From JAXMAZ01 sp046350115 (GTDB taxonomy: Bacteria > Planctomycetota > Planctomycetia > Gemmatales > Gemmataceae), in NCBI GenBank assembly GCA_046350115.1, contig JAXMAZ010000026.1, positions 39,023 through 103,022 of the forward strand: 64,000 nucleotides of DNA, read 5' to 3'. The number at the start of each line of letters is the position of its first letter. Position 1 is the first letter of the stretch. The position numbers and the translations under genes are program-made. The notes below the pieces were generated by a model. It did no database searches, was not told where the DNA came from, and saw nothing but the letters and a program-made list of their open reading frames with translations. This document shows, piece after piece, positions 16,870-24,533 of the stretch.

Positions 16870-18654
16870 ATGATGCTGCTCGACGCCCTGGCCCGCCGTG
16901 GCCTGCTCTCCGACGCCGACCGCGGGCGGGCCGCCACCGCCATCGCCAACAGCCCGGACAAGCCGCCCCACCTCACCCTGCTCGAAAAGGGGCTGCTGAA
17001 AGAGGAGCCGCTGTTCGACGCCCTGGCCGACGAGTTCGGCCTGCCGTTCGTCGACCTGACCAAGACGCAGATCGAGACCGAGGCGCTGGCCGGCATCCCG
17101 CAGAAGCTGGTCCACCGCCGCAACCTGATCCCGGTCGCCCGGCAGAACGGGTCGCTGATCGTCGCCACCGGCGACCCGTTCGACGCCTACGCCCTGGACG
17201 AGCTGGCCACCGTCACCGGGCTGCACGTCCAGCCGGTGCTGGCCAGCCCGCGGGAGATCAGCCGGCTGCTCAAGCAGCACTTCGGGGTCGGCGGGGACAC
17301 CGTCGCCGCCCTCGCCGAGGAGGCCAAGTCCAAGGACGACATCGAGCTGCTGGAAGACATCGAGGCGGACGACAGCGAGCTGGCCAAGCAGGCCCAGGAG
17401 GCGTCGGTCGTCCGGCTGGTGAACCAGATCCTCGTCGAGGCGGCGAACGAGCGGGCCAGCGACATCCACATCGAGCACGAAGAAGGCGGGATCAAGATCC
17501 GTTACCGGATCGACGGCCTCCTGCAGGAGCAGCGGCTGCCGCCGGAGATCAACCGCTTCCAGGCCGCCATCGTCAGCCGGCTGAAGATCATGGCCCGGCT
17601 GAACATCGCCGAGAAGCGGCTGCCCCAGGACGGCCGGATCAAGATGAAGGTCCAGGGGCGGGAGATCGACGTCCGGGTGTCGATCATCCCGATGGTCCAC
17701 GGCGAGGGCATCTGCATGCGGCTCCTGGACAAGGGCCGCATGGTGTTCAACCTGAAGAGCATCGGGTTCCTGCCGGAGGTGGACAAGAAGTTCCGCCAAC
17801 TGATCGACCGGCCGCACGGCATCGTCATCGTCACCGGGCCGACCGGGTCGGGTAAATCGACCACCCTGTACTCCGCGCTGAACGAGGTCAAGGACGAAAC
17901 GCTCAAGGTCATCACCGTCGAAGACCCGGTCGAGTACCAGCAGCCGGGGATCAGCCAGATCCAGACCCACGCCAAGATCGGGCTGACGTTCGCGGCCAGC
18001 CTGCGGAGCATCCTGCGGCACGACCCGGACGTCATCCTGATCGGCGAAATGCGGGACCTGGAAACCGCAGAGGCGGCAATCCAGGCGTCGCTCACCGGCC
18101 ACCTGGTGTTCAGCACCCTGCACACGAACGACGCCCCGAGCGCGTTCACCCGGCTCATCGACATGGGGGTGGAGCCGTTCCTGGTCGGCAGCACGGTCGA
18201 AGGGATCATGGCCCAGCGGCTGGTGCGGACCGTCTGCCAGGACTGCAAGACCACCTACACCCCGGACCCGGACGACGTCCCGATCGACTTCCCGCACCGG
18301 GACAAGTTCGCCGCGGGCGGGCCGCTCGCCCCGGCCGACGCGCGGCTCCAGCAGGCGTTGAGCGACGCCCTCACCCCGGACCCGGCCGTCCCGACCGGGG
18401 TGCTGTGGAAGGGGAGCGGGTGCCGGTCCTGCCGGCAGTCCGGGTACCGCGGGCGGACCGGCATCCACGAGCTGCTGGTGAACAACGACGTCATCCGCGA
18501 CCTGATCGTCCAGCGGGTGAACGCCGGGGTGATCCGGCTGGAAGCCCTCAAGGCCGGGATGACGACCCTCCGCCAGGACGGGTGGAAGAAGGTGCTCAGC
18601 GGCACCACCACCATCGACGAGGTGGCCCGGACGACGGCCGGGGACATCAGCTAG
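16870..18654 (+). CDS. pilB: GspE/PilB-type secretion/pilus assembly ATPase
   Basis: This is the cytoplasmic motor ATPase for type IV pilus or type II secretion assembly, 594 residues. The N-terminal MshEN-like domain spans about 1-140. The ATPase core has Walker A VTGPTGSGKS (321-330), the Asp box around ITVEDPVEYQ (348-357), Walker B DPDVILIGEMRD (385-396) and the His box LTGHLVFSTLHTNDA. The tetracysteine zinc motif is C456, C459, C518, C521. The start is MM at 16870 or 16873. It is followed by a pilC-type gene, with a palindrome between. The two genes alone do not say whether they serve a pilus or a secretion system. Confidence 0.9.
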   Translation: MMLLDALARRGLLSDADRGRAATAIANSPDKPPHLTLLEKGLLKEEPLFDALADEFGLPFVDLTKTQIETEALAGIPQKLVHRRNLIPVARQNGSLIVATGDPFDAYALDELATVTGLHVQPVLASPREISRLLKQHFGVGGDTVAALAEEAKSKDDIELLEDIEADDSELAKQAQEASVVRLVNQILVEAANERASDIHIEHEEGGIKIRYRIDGLLQEQRLPPEINRFQAAIVSRLKIMARLNIAEKRLPQDGRIKMKVQGREIDVRVSIIPMVHGEGICMRLLDKGRMVFNLKSIGFLPEVDKKFRQLIDRPHGIVIVTGPTGSGKSTTLYSALNEVKDETLKVITVEDPVEYQQPGISQIQTHAKIGLTFAASLRSILRHDPDVILIGEMRDLETAEAAIQASLTGHLVFSTLHTNDAPSAFTRLIDMGVEPFLVGSTVEGIMAQRLVRTVCQDCKTTYTPDPDDVPIDFPHRDKFAAGGPLAPADARLQQALSDALTPDPAVPTGVLWKGSGCRSCRQSGYRGRTGIHELLVNNDVIRDLIVQRVNAGVIRLEALKAGMTTLRQDGWKKVLSGTTTIDEVARTTAGDIS

Positions 18655-18656
18655 CA

Positions 18657-18748
18657 AAGGCAAAAGTAAAAAGGAAAAGGGCAAAAGTATGAACCAGTCC
18701 GCCCTCGCTTCTTTTTACTTTTGCCCTTTTCCTTTTTACTTTTGCCTT
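18657..18748. repeat. A-rich perfect 33-bp inverted repeat
   Basis: Arms at 18657-18689 (AAGGCAAAAGTAAAAAGGAA...) and 18716-18748 are exact reverse complements. They are strikingly A/T-rich within GC-rich DNA. The repeat sits two bases after the pilB stop and 10 bp before the pilC GTG start, so it may reduce read-through into pilC or occlude its ribosome binding site. Confidence 0.95.
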
Positions 18749-18758
18749 CGGTCTTACC

Positions 18759-19982
18759 GTGCCTGACTTCACCTACGTCGCCCTGGCCGCCTCCGGTTCC
18801 CGCACCACCGGGACGGTGACGGCCAACTCGGAGCGGGAGGCGGCCGCCCAACTGGACGCCCGCGGGCTGTTCCCGATCGAGGTCAAAGCGACCCGGGCGG
18901 CGTCCGCCGGCAGCCGGTTCGGCGGCGGGGTGAGCGGTCGCTACCTGGCCACCTTCTACGGCCAGTTGGCCGACCTGCTGCACTCCGGCGTGCCCCTCAT
19001 GCGGGGGCTGGAACTGCTCGAGCGGCAGACCCCCAACCCGCGGCTCGGGGCGGTCATCAAGGAGGTTCGGCTGAAGGTGGCCGACGGGACCGGGCTGGCC
19101 CAGGCCATGGCCCAGCACCCGAAGGTGTTCGACGAGCTGGCCGTCAGCATGGTCCGGGCCGGCCAGGAGGGCGGGTTCCTGGAGGACGTGCTGAAGCGGA
19201 CGGCCAACTTCGTCGAGCACCAGAACGACCTGCGGAACAAGGTGATCGGGTCGCTCGCCTACCCGGTGTTCCTCGGCATCGCCGGGTTCCTGATCGTCAA
19301 CGGGCTGGTCATCTTCGTCGTCCCCCAGTTCGAGGACATCTTCGCCAAGATGAAGGCCAGCGGGCAGTTGCCGATGCTCACCATCGGGCTGCTGGCGCTC
19401 AGCCACTTCCTCCAGTCGTGGACCGGGATCGTCGGGGCGGTGGCGGCCGTGTTCGGGGCAATCGGCCTGGCCAAGTGGCTCCGCGGGCCGGGCCGCACCT
19501 GGTTCGACGGGATCAAGCTGCGGATGCCGCTGTTCGGCAACGTCGCCCTGGCCCTCGCCCTGTCCCGATTCACCCGCATCTTCGGCACCATGCTGCAGAA
19601 CGGCATCCCGATCCTGAAGGCGCTGCAGATCGCCAAGGACTCGACCGGCAACCGGGTGCTGGCGGCGGCCATCGAGCAGTCGGCGGAGAACATCACCGGC
19701 GGGGCCAAGCTGGCCGAGCCGTTCCGCAAGTGCAAGTACTTCCCGACCGACGTGGTGGAGATGATCGCCATCGCGGAGGAGTCGAACAACCTGGAGAAGG
19801 TGCTGATCGACATCGCCGAGAACCTGGAGAAGCGGACCGCCCGCAACCTGGACCTGATGGTCAAGCTGCTGGAGCCGCTCATGCTCCTGGTGATGGCCGT
19901 GATGGTGCTGCTGGTGGTGGCCGGCCTGCTGATGCCGGTGTTCAACCTGGGCAAGGCGATCGGCGACCCGTCCAACGCCTGA
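18759..19982 (+). CDS. pilC: Type II secretion/type IV pilus inner-membrane protein (GspF/PilC)
   Basis: This 407-residue inner-membrane platform protein partners with the PilB-type ATPase. It has two T2SSF domains: residues about 60-190 (FYGQLADLLHSGVPLMRGLELL) and 265-390 (ALSRFTRIFGTMLQNGIPILKAL), each with the family's helical core. Transmembrane segments lie at about 160-190, 205-235 and 370-395. The start is GTG at 18759; the 33-bp palindrome ends 10 bp before it and leaves no clear Shine-Dalgarno sequence. It ends 2 bp from the stop of the convergent unknown gene at 19985. Confidence 0.9.
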   Translation: MPDFTYVALAASGSRTTGTVTANSEREAAAQLDARGLFPIEVKATRAASAGSRFGGGVSGRYLATFYGQLADLLHSGVPLMRGLELLERQTPNPRLGAVIKEVRLKVADGTGLAQAMAQHPKVFDELAVSMVRAGQEGGFLEDVLKRTANFVEHQNDLRNKVIGSLAYPVFLGIAGFLIVNGLVIFVVPQFEDIFAKMKASGQLPMLTIGLLALSHFLQSWTGIVGAVAAVFGAIGLAKWLRGPGRTWFDGIKLRMPLFGNVALALALSRFTRIFGTMLQNGIPILKALQIAKDSTGNRVLAAAIEQSAENITGGAKLAEPFRKCKYFPTDVVEMIAIAEESNNLEKVLIDIAENLEKRTARNLDLMVKLLEPLMLLVMAVMVLLVVAGLLMPVFNLGKAIGDPSNA

Positions 19983-19984
19983 CG

Positions 19985-21190
19985 TCACGACGGGCCGGCC
20001 GGCCCGTCGCCCATCAGCTTGCCGAGCCGGTCGGCCAGCTCGTCCTCGGCGGTCGGCGACCAGGAGAAGTCCGGCGGCGGCTTGAACGCCCCTTCGGCGG
20101 TGAAGTTGGCGCTCGGCACCGGGCTGAGCGACAGTACTCCCAACACCTGCTCCTTGTACCGCAGCTCAAACCCGGTCAGCCCGGCAAGCTCGGCCGCGGC
20201 GATCAGCCCCGGGGCAACCACGGTCGGGCCGTCGGTAATCAAGACGGTCTGGTCGAGCAGCACCGGCAGGCGGACCGCCCCGGGCAGGACGGCCGCCACC
20301 TGGAGGGGCAGCACCGCCGCCGCCCCCGGCTCCCGGCTGGCTAGCACGAAACACGGCCCGACCCGATCCGCTTGCCCGGCCAGCGGGGCGTGCCGGGCCG
20401 GGCGGACGGTCCCGCCCTTGTCCGCCACCGCGAACCGGGCGTCCGACACCCGCAAGGACTGGACGAACCGCTTGGCCGTCACCCCGGCCGCCCGCTGCGC
20501 CAACAGCACCTGGTCACCGGCCAGCCAGGTGACGGCGTAATTCCCGACCCGCCGGGGGAGCTTCGGCGGGGTGGCCGTCACTAGCGCCTCCCGGGCGGCC
20601 AGTTGCGGGCCGGTGAGCGGCACCGGGACCAGGTGCTCGTACCCGCCGCGGTCCGCCCGGAACAGCACCTTCAGCCCCAGCTCGGCGAGCGGGGCCAGCC
20701 CGACGGGCGACCGCACCACCGCCGCCGCCGTCAGCCCCCGGCACTGGGCGGCGACGAACGTCTGGGCCGGCACCGCCTGCCCGCCGACCCGCACGGCCAG
20801 GGTCGGGTGGGTCAGCCGCAGGCCGGCGGCGAACTGCTCCGGCCCGACCACCGGCAGCGGAACCGTGGCGAGCAGCCGGTGCTTCCACAGGATCTCGGCG
20901 TCCGTGGACACCTGGGGCGGGGGGATGCGGAAGAACACCCGGAACCGGCCGGACGGGTCGTCGTCCTTGCGGACCAGCTCGGCCGGGGCCGGCTCCCGGC
21001 CGGGCACCCGGACGGCGAAGTCGGCCCGCACCCGGGCGGCCGGCGGCAGCTTGGCCAGCAGCTCCACCACCACCGCGTCCGCGTTCCACGGGACCGGCGG
21101 CGCGGGCAGCACCAGCCCGGCCTTCTCGTACCGCAGGTGGACGGCCTGGTCGGTCGGCCGGGGGCGGGTCGGGTGGAGGAGGTCAGTCAT
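19985..21190 (-). CDS. 401-residue unknown protein, last gene of E1/E2/JAB-like locus
   Basis: I do not recognise this family. The protein is Pro/Val/Leu-rich with alternating strands (LRYEKAGLVLPAPPVPWNAD, FRVFFRIPPPQV, LPLPVVGPEQFAAGLRL), no signal peptide and no transmembrane segment. Three cysteine-containing spots exist (AAQCRGLTAAA, VGPCFVLASREPG) but there is no zinc pattern. ATG 21190 overlaps the ThiF-like gene's stop by 8 bp, which shows translational coupling and membership of the same operon. A role as scaffold, ligase-like factor or large target of the conjugation-like system is possible but is pure inference. Weak distant similarity to bacterial E1/E2 accessory proteins could not be tested. 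Confidence 0.7.
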   Translation of the reverse strand: MTDLLHPTRPRPTDQAVHLRYEKAGLVLPAPPVPWNADAVVVELLAKLPPAARVRADFAVRVPGREPAPAELVRKDDDPSGRFRVFFRIPPPQVSTDAEILWKHRLLATVPLPVVGPEQFAAGLRLTHPTLAVRVGGQAVPAQTFVAAQCRGLTAAAVVRSPVGLAPLAELGLKVLFRADRGGYEHLVPVPLTGPQLAAREALVTATPPKLPRRVGNYAVTWLAGDQVLLAQRAAGVTAKRFVQSLRVSDARFAVADKGGTVRPARHAPLAGQADRVGPCFVLASREPGAAAVLPLQVAAVLPGAVRLPVLLDQTVLITDGPTVVAPGLIAAAELAGLTGFELRYKEQVLGVLSLSPVPSANFTAEGAFKPPPDFSWSPTAEDELADRLGKLMGDGPAGPS

Positions 21191-21995
21191 GACCCAGTCG
21201 AGCCAGCGCCTGATCGAGTGCCGCATCGAGATCCTCCCCGGCCGCGGGGGGCGTGACGGCGGAACAGAGTAAACAAGAGAGCGCCTTCTCCGTCCGGAAC
21301 CGGTGGGTGCGGAACGGCTGGTCGAACACCCCCGGCACCCGGGCCAGGGGGACGAGCAGGCTGGTGAAGTCGGCCGGCGCCCCGGCGAGTAGGTCGAGGG
21401 TCAGCAGGGCGTGCCAACTGGCCACCGCGTCGATGGCCGCCTTGCCGGCCGGGATCGTCGTCTCCCGGATGTGGCCGTGGGGGTCGTTGTAATCCGGGGC
21501 CGGAGCGGCCGGGTCGCCGGGAGCGGTCCGCTGCAGGTGGCTGGCCACGCACCCGTAGCACGGCCCGTCCGGGGCGAACCGGTGGACCCACCCGCCGATC
21601 CCGCCGCTGAGCACCTCGCCGAGCGTCCACGGCTTGCCGGCCCGCCGCATGAGTAGGTCGAAGTGGTACTTGGCCGGCTCGTTGTCCACCGCGCACACCC
21701 CGACATCGCACGCCGCGACGGCGGCTTCGATAGCTGGCTGATGATCGGGGACGGTCAGGTCGAACGGCAGCACGTCTACCGGTAACTCCGGCCGGCGGTC
21801 GCGGACCCACTCGGCGGCCAACTCTCCCTTCATCCGTCCGACCGCCGACTTCGGGAACAGGTGGCGGTAGACGTTGTGCGGCTTGTACACGTCCGGTTCG
21901 ACCAGCGTCACCCGGGTGACGCCGGGGTCGCGGGCGAGCAGGTCGAGGACGACGATGCCGCCGCTGCCGGCGCCGACCTGGAATACGTGGGCCAT
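21183..21995 (-). CDS. ThiF/E1-like adenylyltransferase
   Basis: This 270-residue E1-like enzyme would activate the C-terminus of a small protein by adenylation. The nucleotide loop is QVGAGSGG (6-13). The LVEPDVYKPHNVYRHLF block (31-47) holds the acidic strand end, Asn41 and Arg44 (the E1 Arg finger), and Lys56 follows in VGRMKG. The zinc-site cysteines are C146/C149 and C241/C244. The other cysteines, C96 and C101, lie in the strand before VDN, so the usual crossover-loop catalytic cysteine is not apparent. It starts 5 bp after the preceding gene's stop. It would be the activating component of the locus. Confidence 0.85.
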   Translation of the reverse strand: MAHVFQVGAGSGGIVVLDLLARDPGVTRVTLVEPDVYKPHNVYRHLFPKSAVGRMKGELAAEWVRDRRPELPVDVLPFDLTVPDHQPAIEAAVAACDVGVCAVDNEPAKYHFDLLMRRAGKPWTLGEVLSGGIGGWVHRFAPDGPCYGCVASHLQRTAPGDPAAPAPDYNDPHGHIRETTIPAGKAAIDAVASWHALLTLDLLAGAPADFTSLLVPLARVPGVFDQPFRTHRFRTEKALSCLLCSAVTPPAAGEDLDAALDQALARLGHD

Positions 21996-21999
21996 TTGT

Positions 22000-22302
22000 C
22001 TACCCCGCCTGAGCGGCCACGGGCTGACTAGACGGGGCGGTTCGGGCCTGCTGCCAGTCGATCTGGCGGTCCAGCCATTGGGAGGTTCCGTCCGCCTGGC
22101 CCTGTCGCCGAAGTTCGTCCAATACGTCCGCGAAGCTCCGTCGCCCTTCCGTCGCCGCGTGCAAGCCGAGCGGAATGTTGTGAAACAGATCAGCCAACTT
22201 CGCCACGACCGGATCGTTCGTCTCCCAACCCCTAGCTCGGAGTTCGAGGAGGGCGTCGAACAGCAGGTTGAATAGTAGCCGCGACGTTTCGGATTCGGTC
22301 AT
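22000..22302 (-). CDS. Small unknown protein (100 aa) in E1/E2/JAB-like locus
   Basis: This unrecognised, mostly helical protein has LLFNLLFDALLELRARGW, VAKLADLFHNIPLG, FADVLDELRRQG and a flexible Ala/Gln/Pro tail ending VAAQAG. The C-terminal Ala-Gly is a point of interest because ubiquitin-like modifiers end in Gly, but no beta-grasp pattern is seen. The start overlaps the upstream gene's stop by 4 bp (ATGA), so it is co-translated. Confidence 0.65.
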   Translation of the reverse strand: MTESETSRLLFNLLFDALLELRARGWETNDPVVAKLADLFHNIPLGLHAATEGRRSFADVLDELRRQGQADGTSQWLDRQIDWQQARTAPSSQPVAAQAG

Positions 22303-22598
22303 GGTCCGTCCGGGTCAGTGAACATGGAATCGTCCGGGAAGTAGTCCTCGACTGGCACAGTCAGGTCTGGGGTGATGGCCGATTGCGGGTCCGCTGCCCG
22401 GCGGAGTAGTTCGACAGCTCGCCCGTTGCCGTTCATCAGTCGGCCGGTCTTCGAGTTGACCCGGATGTATGCCCCGTCCTTCGGGTGGCGGACGGCCTTC
22501 AGCAGCTCGGCGTCGGACAGGCGGGCGAGTTCCGGCCGGAGGCGGCGGTGAGCCGGAGTGTCGAGCGGCCGGAGGTCGCGGACCGGCACCCACCGCAT
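22299..22598 (-). CDS. Small unknown protein (99 aa) in E1/E2/JAB-like locus
   Basis: ATG 22598 shares bases with the E2-like gene's stop (TGATG), so it is tightly coupled. The protein begins MRWVPVRDLRPLDTPAHRRL and has a helix-turn-strand mix, including SDAELLKAV, GAYIRVNSKTGRLMNGNGRA and an acidic C-terminus (VEDYFPDDSMFTDPDGP). The GxYIRVNxKTGRxxNGNGR segment looks like a compact strand-loop motif, perhaps a nucleic-acid or nucleotide loop, but I cannot assign a family. Confidence 0.65.
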   Translation of the reverse strand: MRWVPVRDLRPLDTPAHRRLRPELARLSDAELLKAVRHPKDGAYIRVNSKTGRLMNGNGRAVELLRRAADPQSAITPDLTVPVEDYFPDDSMFTDPDGP

Positions 22599-23023
22599 CA
22601 CTTCGCCTCGGGCAGTGGCCAATCGCCGGTCTCGTGCCAGATCTCGTAGCAGGCCAGCCACCGCCACGCGGCCTGCACTGCGAAGATGCAGGTGAACTTG
22701 GCCGGATCCCACCGGCTGGTCAGCCGAGTGGACCCCTGCCGCCACAGGCACAACGTCTGCCCTTCGAGCAGGTGCGGGCAGTGCTTGAGCAGGGTCAGCA
22801 CCCGGGTCTCTGGCGGGACCGTCGGGTAGCTGGACAGCAGCCGGGTCTCCAGGTGGTAGACGTTGTGCGCCGGCTTGAGCAGGTACGACAGAACCAGGGT
22901 GCCGCCGACCCGGTTCAGCCGGATGCGGAACTCCGGGTCGCGGCCGTCGTTGTACTTCTCGATCACCGGGATCTCGACGGCCAGCAGCCGCCGCTTCCCG
23001 GTTTCGGTGTCGAGCAAACCCAT
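22598..23023 (-). CDS. E2 (ubiquitin-conjugating enzyme)-like protein
   Basis: This 141-residue protein shows the UBC-fold pattern. An N-terminal strand region, EFRIRLNRVGGTLVLSYLL, is followed by HNVYHLETRLLSSYPTVPPETRV (56-76, like the E2 'fxi.fp.~YP..pP' strand and loop). Next comes HCPHLLEGQTLCLW (81-94), with Cys92 at the E2 catalytic position, then TSRWDPAKFT and helices AAWRWLACYEIWHETGDWPLPE, which resemble those of prokaryotic E2 families. Cys92 is the candidate thioester residue. ATG 23023 has no clear Shine-Dalgarno sequence because a palindrome ends 9 bp upstream. The similarity is by eye, so the family name is inference. Confidence 0.7.
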   Translation of the reverse strand: MGLLDTETGKRRLLAVEIPVIEKYNDGRDPEFRIRLNRVGGTLVLSYLLKPAHNVYHLETRLLSSYPTVPPETRVLTLLKHCPHLLEGQTLCLWRQGSTRLTSRWDPAKFTCIFAVQAAWRWLACYEIWHETGDWPLPEAK

Positions 23024-23032
23024 GGCAGCAGA

Positions 23033-23133
23033 AAGGGGCAAGGGGAGAGGGGCGAGGGGCCAGTCCGAACCGACAGATGAGTCCGACCTGCCACCGGTTT
23101 TACTTGCCCCTCGCCCCTCTCCCCTTGCCCCTT
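23033..23133. repeat. Perfect 28-bp G/C-rich inverted repeat inside the E1/E2/JAB-like locus
   Basis: Arms at 23033-23060 (AAGGGGCAAGGGGAGAGGGG...) and 23106-23133 are exact reverse complements around a 45-bp loop. It separates the 60-residue gene from the E2-like gene and ends 9 bp before the E2-like ATG. Confidence 0.95.
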
Positions 23134-23137
23134 CCAA

Positions 23138-23320
23138 TCAGTAGTGACACGGGACCGACTTGATGGCGTTGATCACCTCCTCGTCCGGCACGTCGTCGGC
23201 GGTGCCGGCGAAGCTGGTGTCCTTGCGGTCCATCAGCAGCACCCGGTTGCCGTCCGCGTTCCCCCGGAGCGCGGTCACTAGCTGGCGGCGTTCCAGCTCG
23301 CTGAGCGGTCGGAAGTCCAT
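23138..23320 (-). CDS. Small unknown protein (60 aa) between JAB and E2-like genes
   Basis: ATG 23320 has a strong GGAGGGG 6 nt upstream, so the gene is very likely real despite its size. The protein (MDFRPLSELERRQLVTALRG, then NRVLLMDRKDTSFAGTADDV, then DEEVINAIKSVPCHY) is short, with two helices and a strand. It is unrecognised. Because of its position next to JAB and E2-like genes it is a candidate modifier or adaptor, but it does not end in glycine and no ubiquitin-like fold is evident. Confidence 0.65.
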   Translation of the reverse strand: MDFRPLSELERRQLVTALRGNADGNRVLLMDRKDTSFAGTADDVPDEEVINAIKSVPCHY

Positions 23321-23390
23321 GGCCGTCCCCTCCAGTCCCTCGGGCGATCCCACACACCCCAACCCGTGGTCACACGACCCCGACGTTGGC

Positions 23391-24344
23391 TCATCCGCGG
23401 GCGGCCAGCTCGGCCAAGAGCAGGTAGATGCCCTGGTCCGGGGCCACGCCCGCCGGCAGGTCCGGCTGGAACACCTCGCCGGCCGCCGTGTAGTAGTACC
23501 GCGTCGCCTTCCCCTCCAACACCACGCGGACCGATTCCCCCGGCTCGGCCAACCCGACGGTGACGGCCAGCGCCGGCCCGTCGGTCGGTTCGAACCGCAC
23601 GTCGGCGAACTGGCGGGCCAGCCGGTCGAGCCGCTCGGCGTGCGCCTCGATGACCGGCCACGCCGGCCGCAGCGGGGCCGCCAGGTCCGGGCCGATGGTC
23701 AGCTCGACCGGCACCGGATGGTACGACCGGTCGTCGGCCGCCAGGGTGTACCAGTCGAACCGCAGCCCGTCCAGGGTCTGCACGTTCGGGGCCGGGTGGC
23801 CGGCCACCGGCACCGCGGCGGCCGGCGGGTCGGTCACGGTGCCGATCCCGAACGCCCCGCACTGCCCCCGCAACTGCCGCACCCACACCTTGTCCCCGGC
23901 CAGGTCGCCGCGGCTCGGGTGCCGCAGCCGGCCCGGGTGGGTGTGGACCACCCCCAGCATCGACAGCCGGCGGTCCCACTGGCGGACGATCCGGCTGGCC
24001 AGCACGTGCGGCGGGCCGGTGATCCACACGTGCCCTTCGCTGGCGTCCCGGTCGGTGGCCGCCGGCAGGGTGGCCAGCACGACCGCGTGGTCCTCCTCCC
24101 GCCGACCGAGCAGCACCCACCCGGTCTCCTCCGCCCCGCGGTCGGTCGCCCGGTGGGCGGCGAACTCGGCGAACAGGGTCCGGCTCACCTCGTCCGTCAG
24201 CACCACCCGGGCCAGCCGCTCGAACCGACGGACGCCGGGCGGGGGCGGCGGGTTCGGGCGGTCGACCGTGGCCGGGCCGGTCAGTCCGGCCGCCCACTCG
24301 CGGGCGCGGCCGAGGGCGGCACGGATCAGGTGCGTCGGACGGAT
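23391..24344 (-). CDS. JAMM/JAB (Mov34/MPN) metallopeptidase-like protein
   Basis: The JAMM motif is complete: a Glu in EETGWVLLG, then HTHPGRLRHPSRGD, giving H-x-H-(7)-S-x-x-D zinc and catalytic residues. Such enzymes cleave isopeptide or peptide bonds of ubiquitin-like modifiers. The C-terminal ~110 residues (from about VPVELTIGPDL) form a separate beta-rich domain of unknown kind. The frame stays open to 24605, but the promoter at 24505-24533 puts the transcript start near 24498, and the first good start with a Shine-Dalgarno (GAGGGGG, 7 nt) is an ATC at 24344; no ATG, GTG or TTG lies in frame between. GTG 24206 is another option. It opens the E1/E2-like operon. Confidence 0.8.
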   Translation of the reverse strand: MRPTHLIRAALGRAREWAAGLTGPATVDRPNPPPPPGVRRFERLARVVLTDEVSRTLFAEFAAHRATDRGAEETGWVLLGRREEDHAVVLATLPAATDRDASEGHVWITGPPHVLASRIVRQWDRRLSMLGVVHTHPGRLRHPSRGDLAGDKVWVRQLRGQCGAFGIGTVTDPPAAAVPVAGHPAPNVQTLDGLRFDWYTLAADDRSYHPVPVELTIGPDLAAPLRPAWPVIEAHAERLDRLARQFADVRFEPTDGPALAVTVGLAEPGESVRVVLEGKATRYYYTAAGEVFQPDLPAGVAPDQGIYLLLAELAARG

Positions 24345-24504
24345 GGTCGCACCCCCTCGGTGCCGTCGGTCCTCGGCTCGACTGCTCGCAACTCGCGCGC
24401 CCGGCGGCAGCGGGGCGGGGTTCCCGGTCGGGAGAGGTGGTGGTGCGGGAGAGGCCGGTCCTGGCTTTCGGATCGGTCGGCCGCATCGCCAACCAGTGTT
24501 CCGT

Positions 24505-24533
24505 ATGATACCCTGGCTTCCTGGCGCAGTCAA
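24505..24533 (-). promoter_or_regulatory. Sigma70-type promoter for E1/E2/JAB-like operon
   Basis: On the minus strand, TTGACT (24528-24533) and TATCAT (24505-24510) are separated by exactly 17 bp. This is a near-consensus -35/-10 pair, with transcription expected to begin near 24498. It lies between the JAB-like gene and the divergent PhoPQ-type gene at 24682. Confidence 0.7.
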
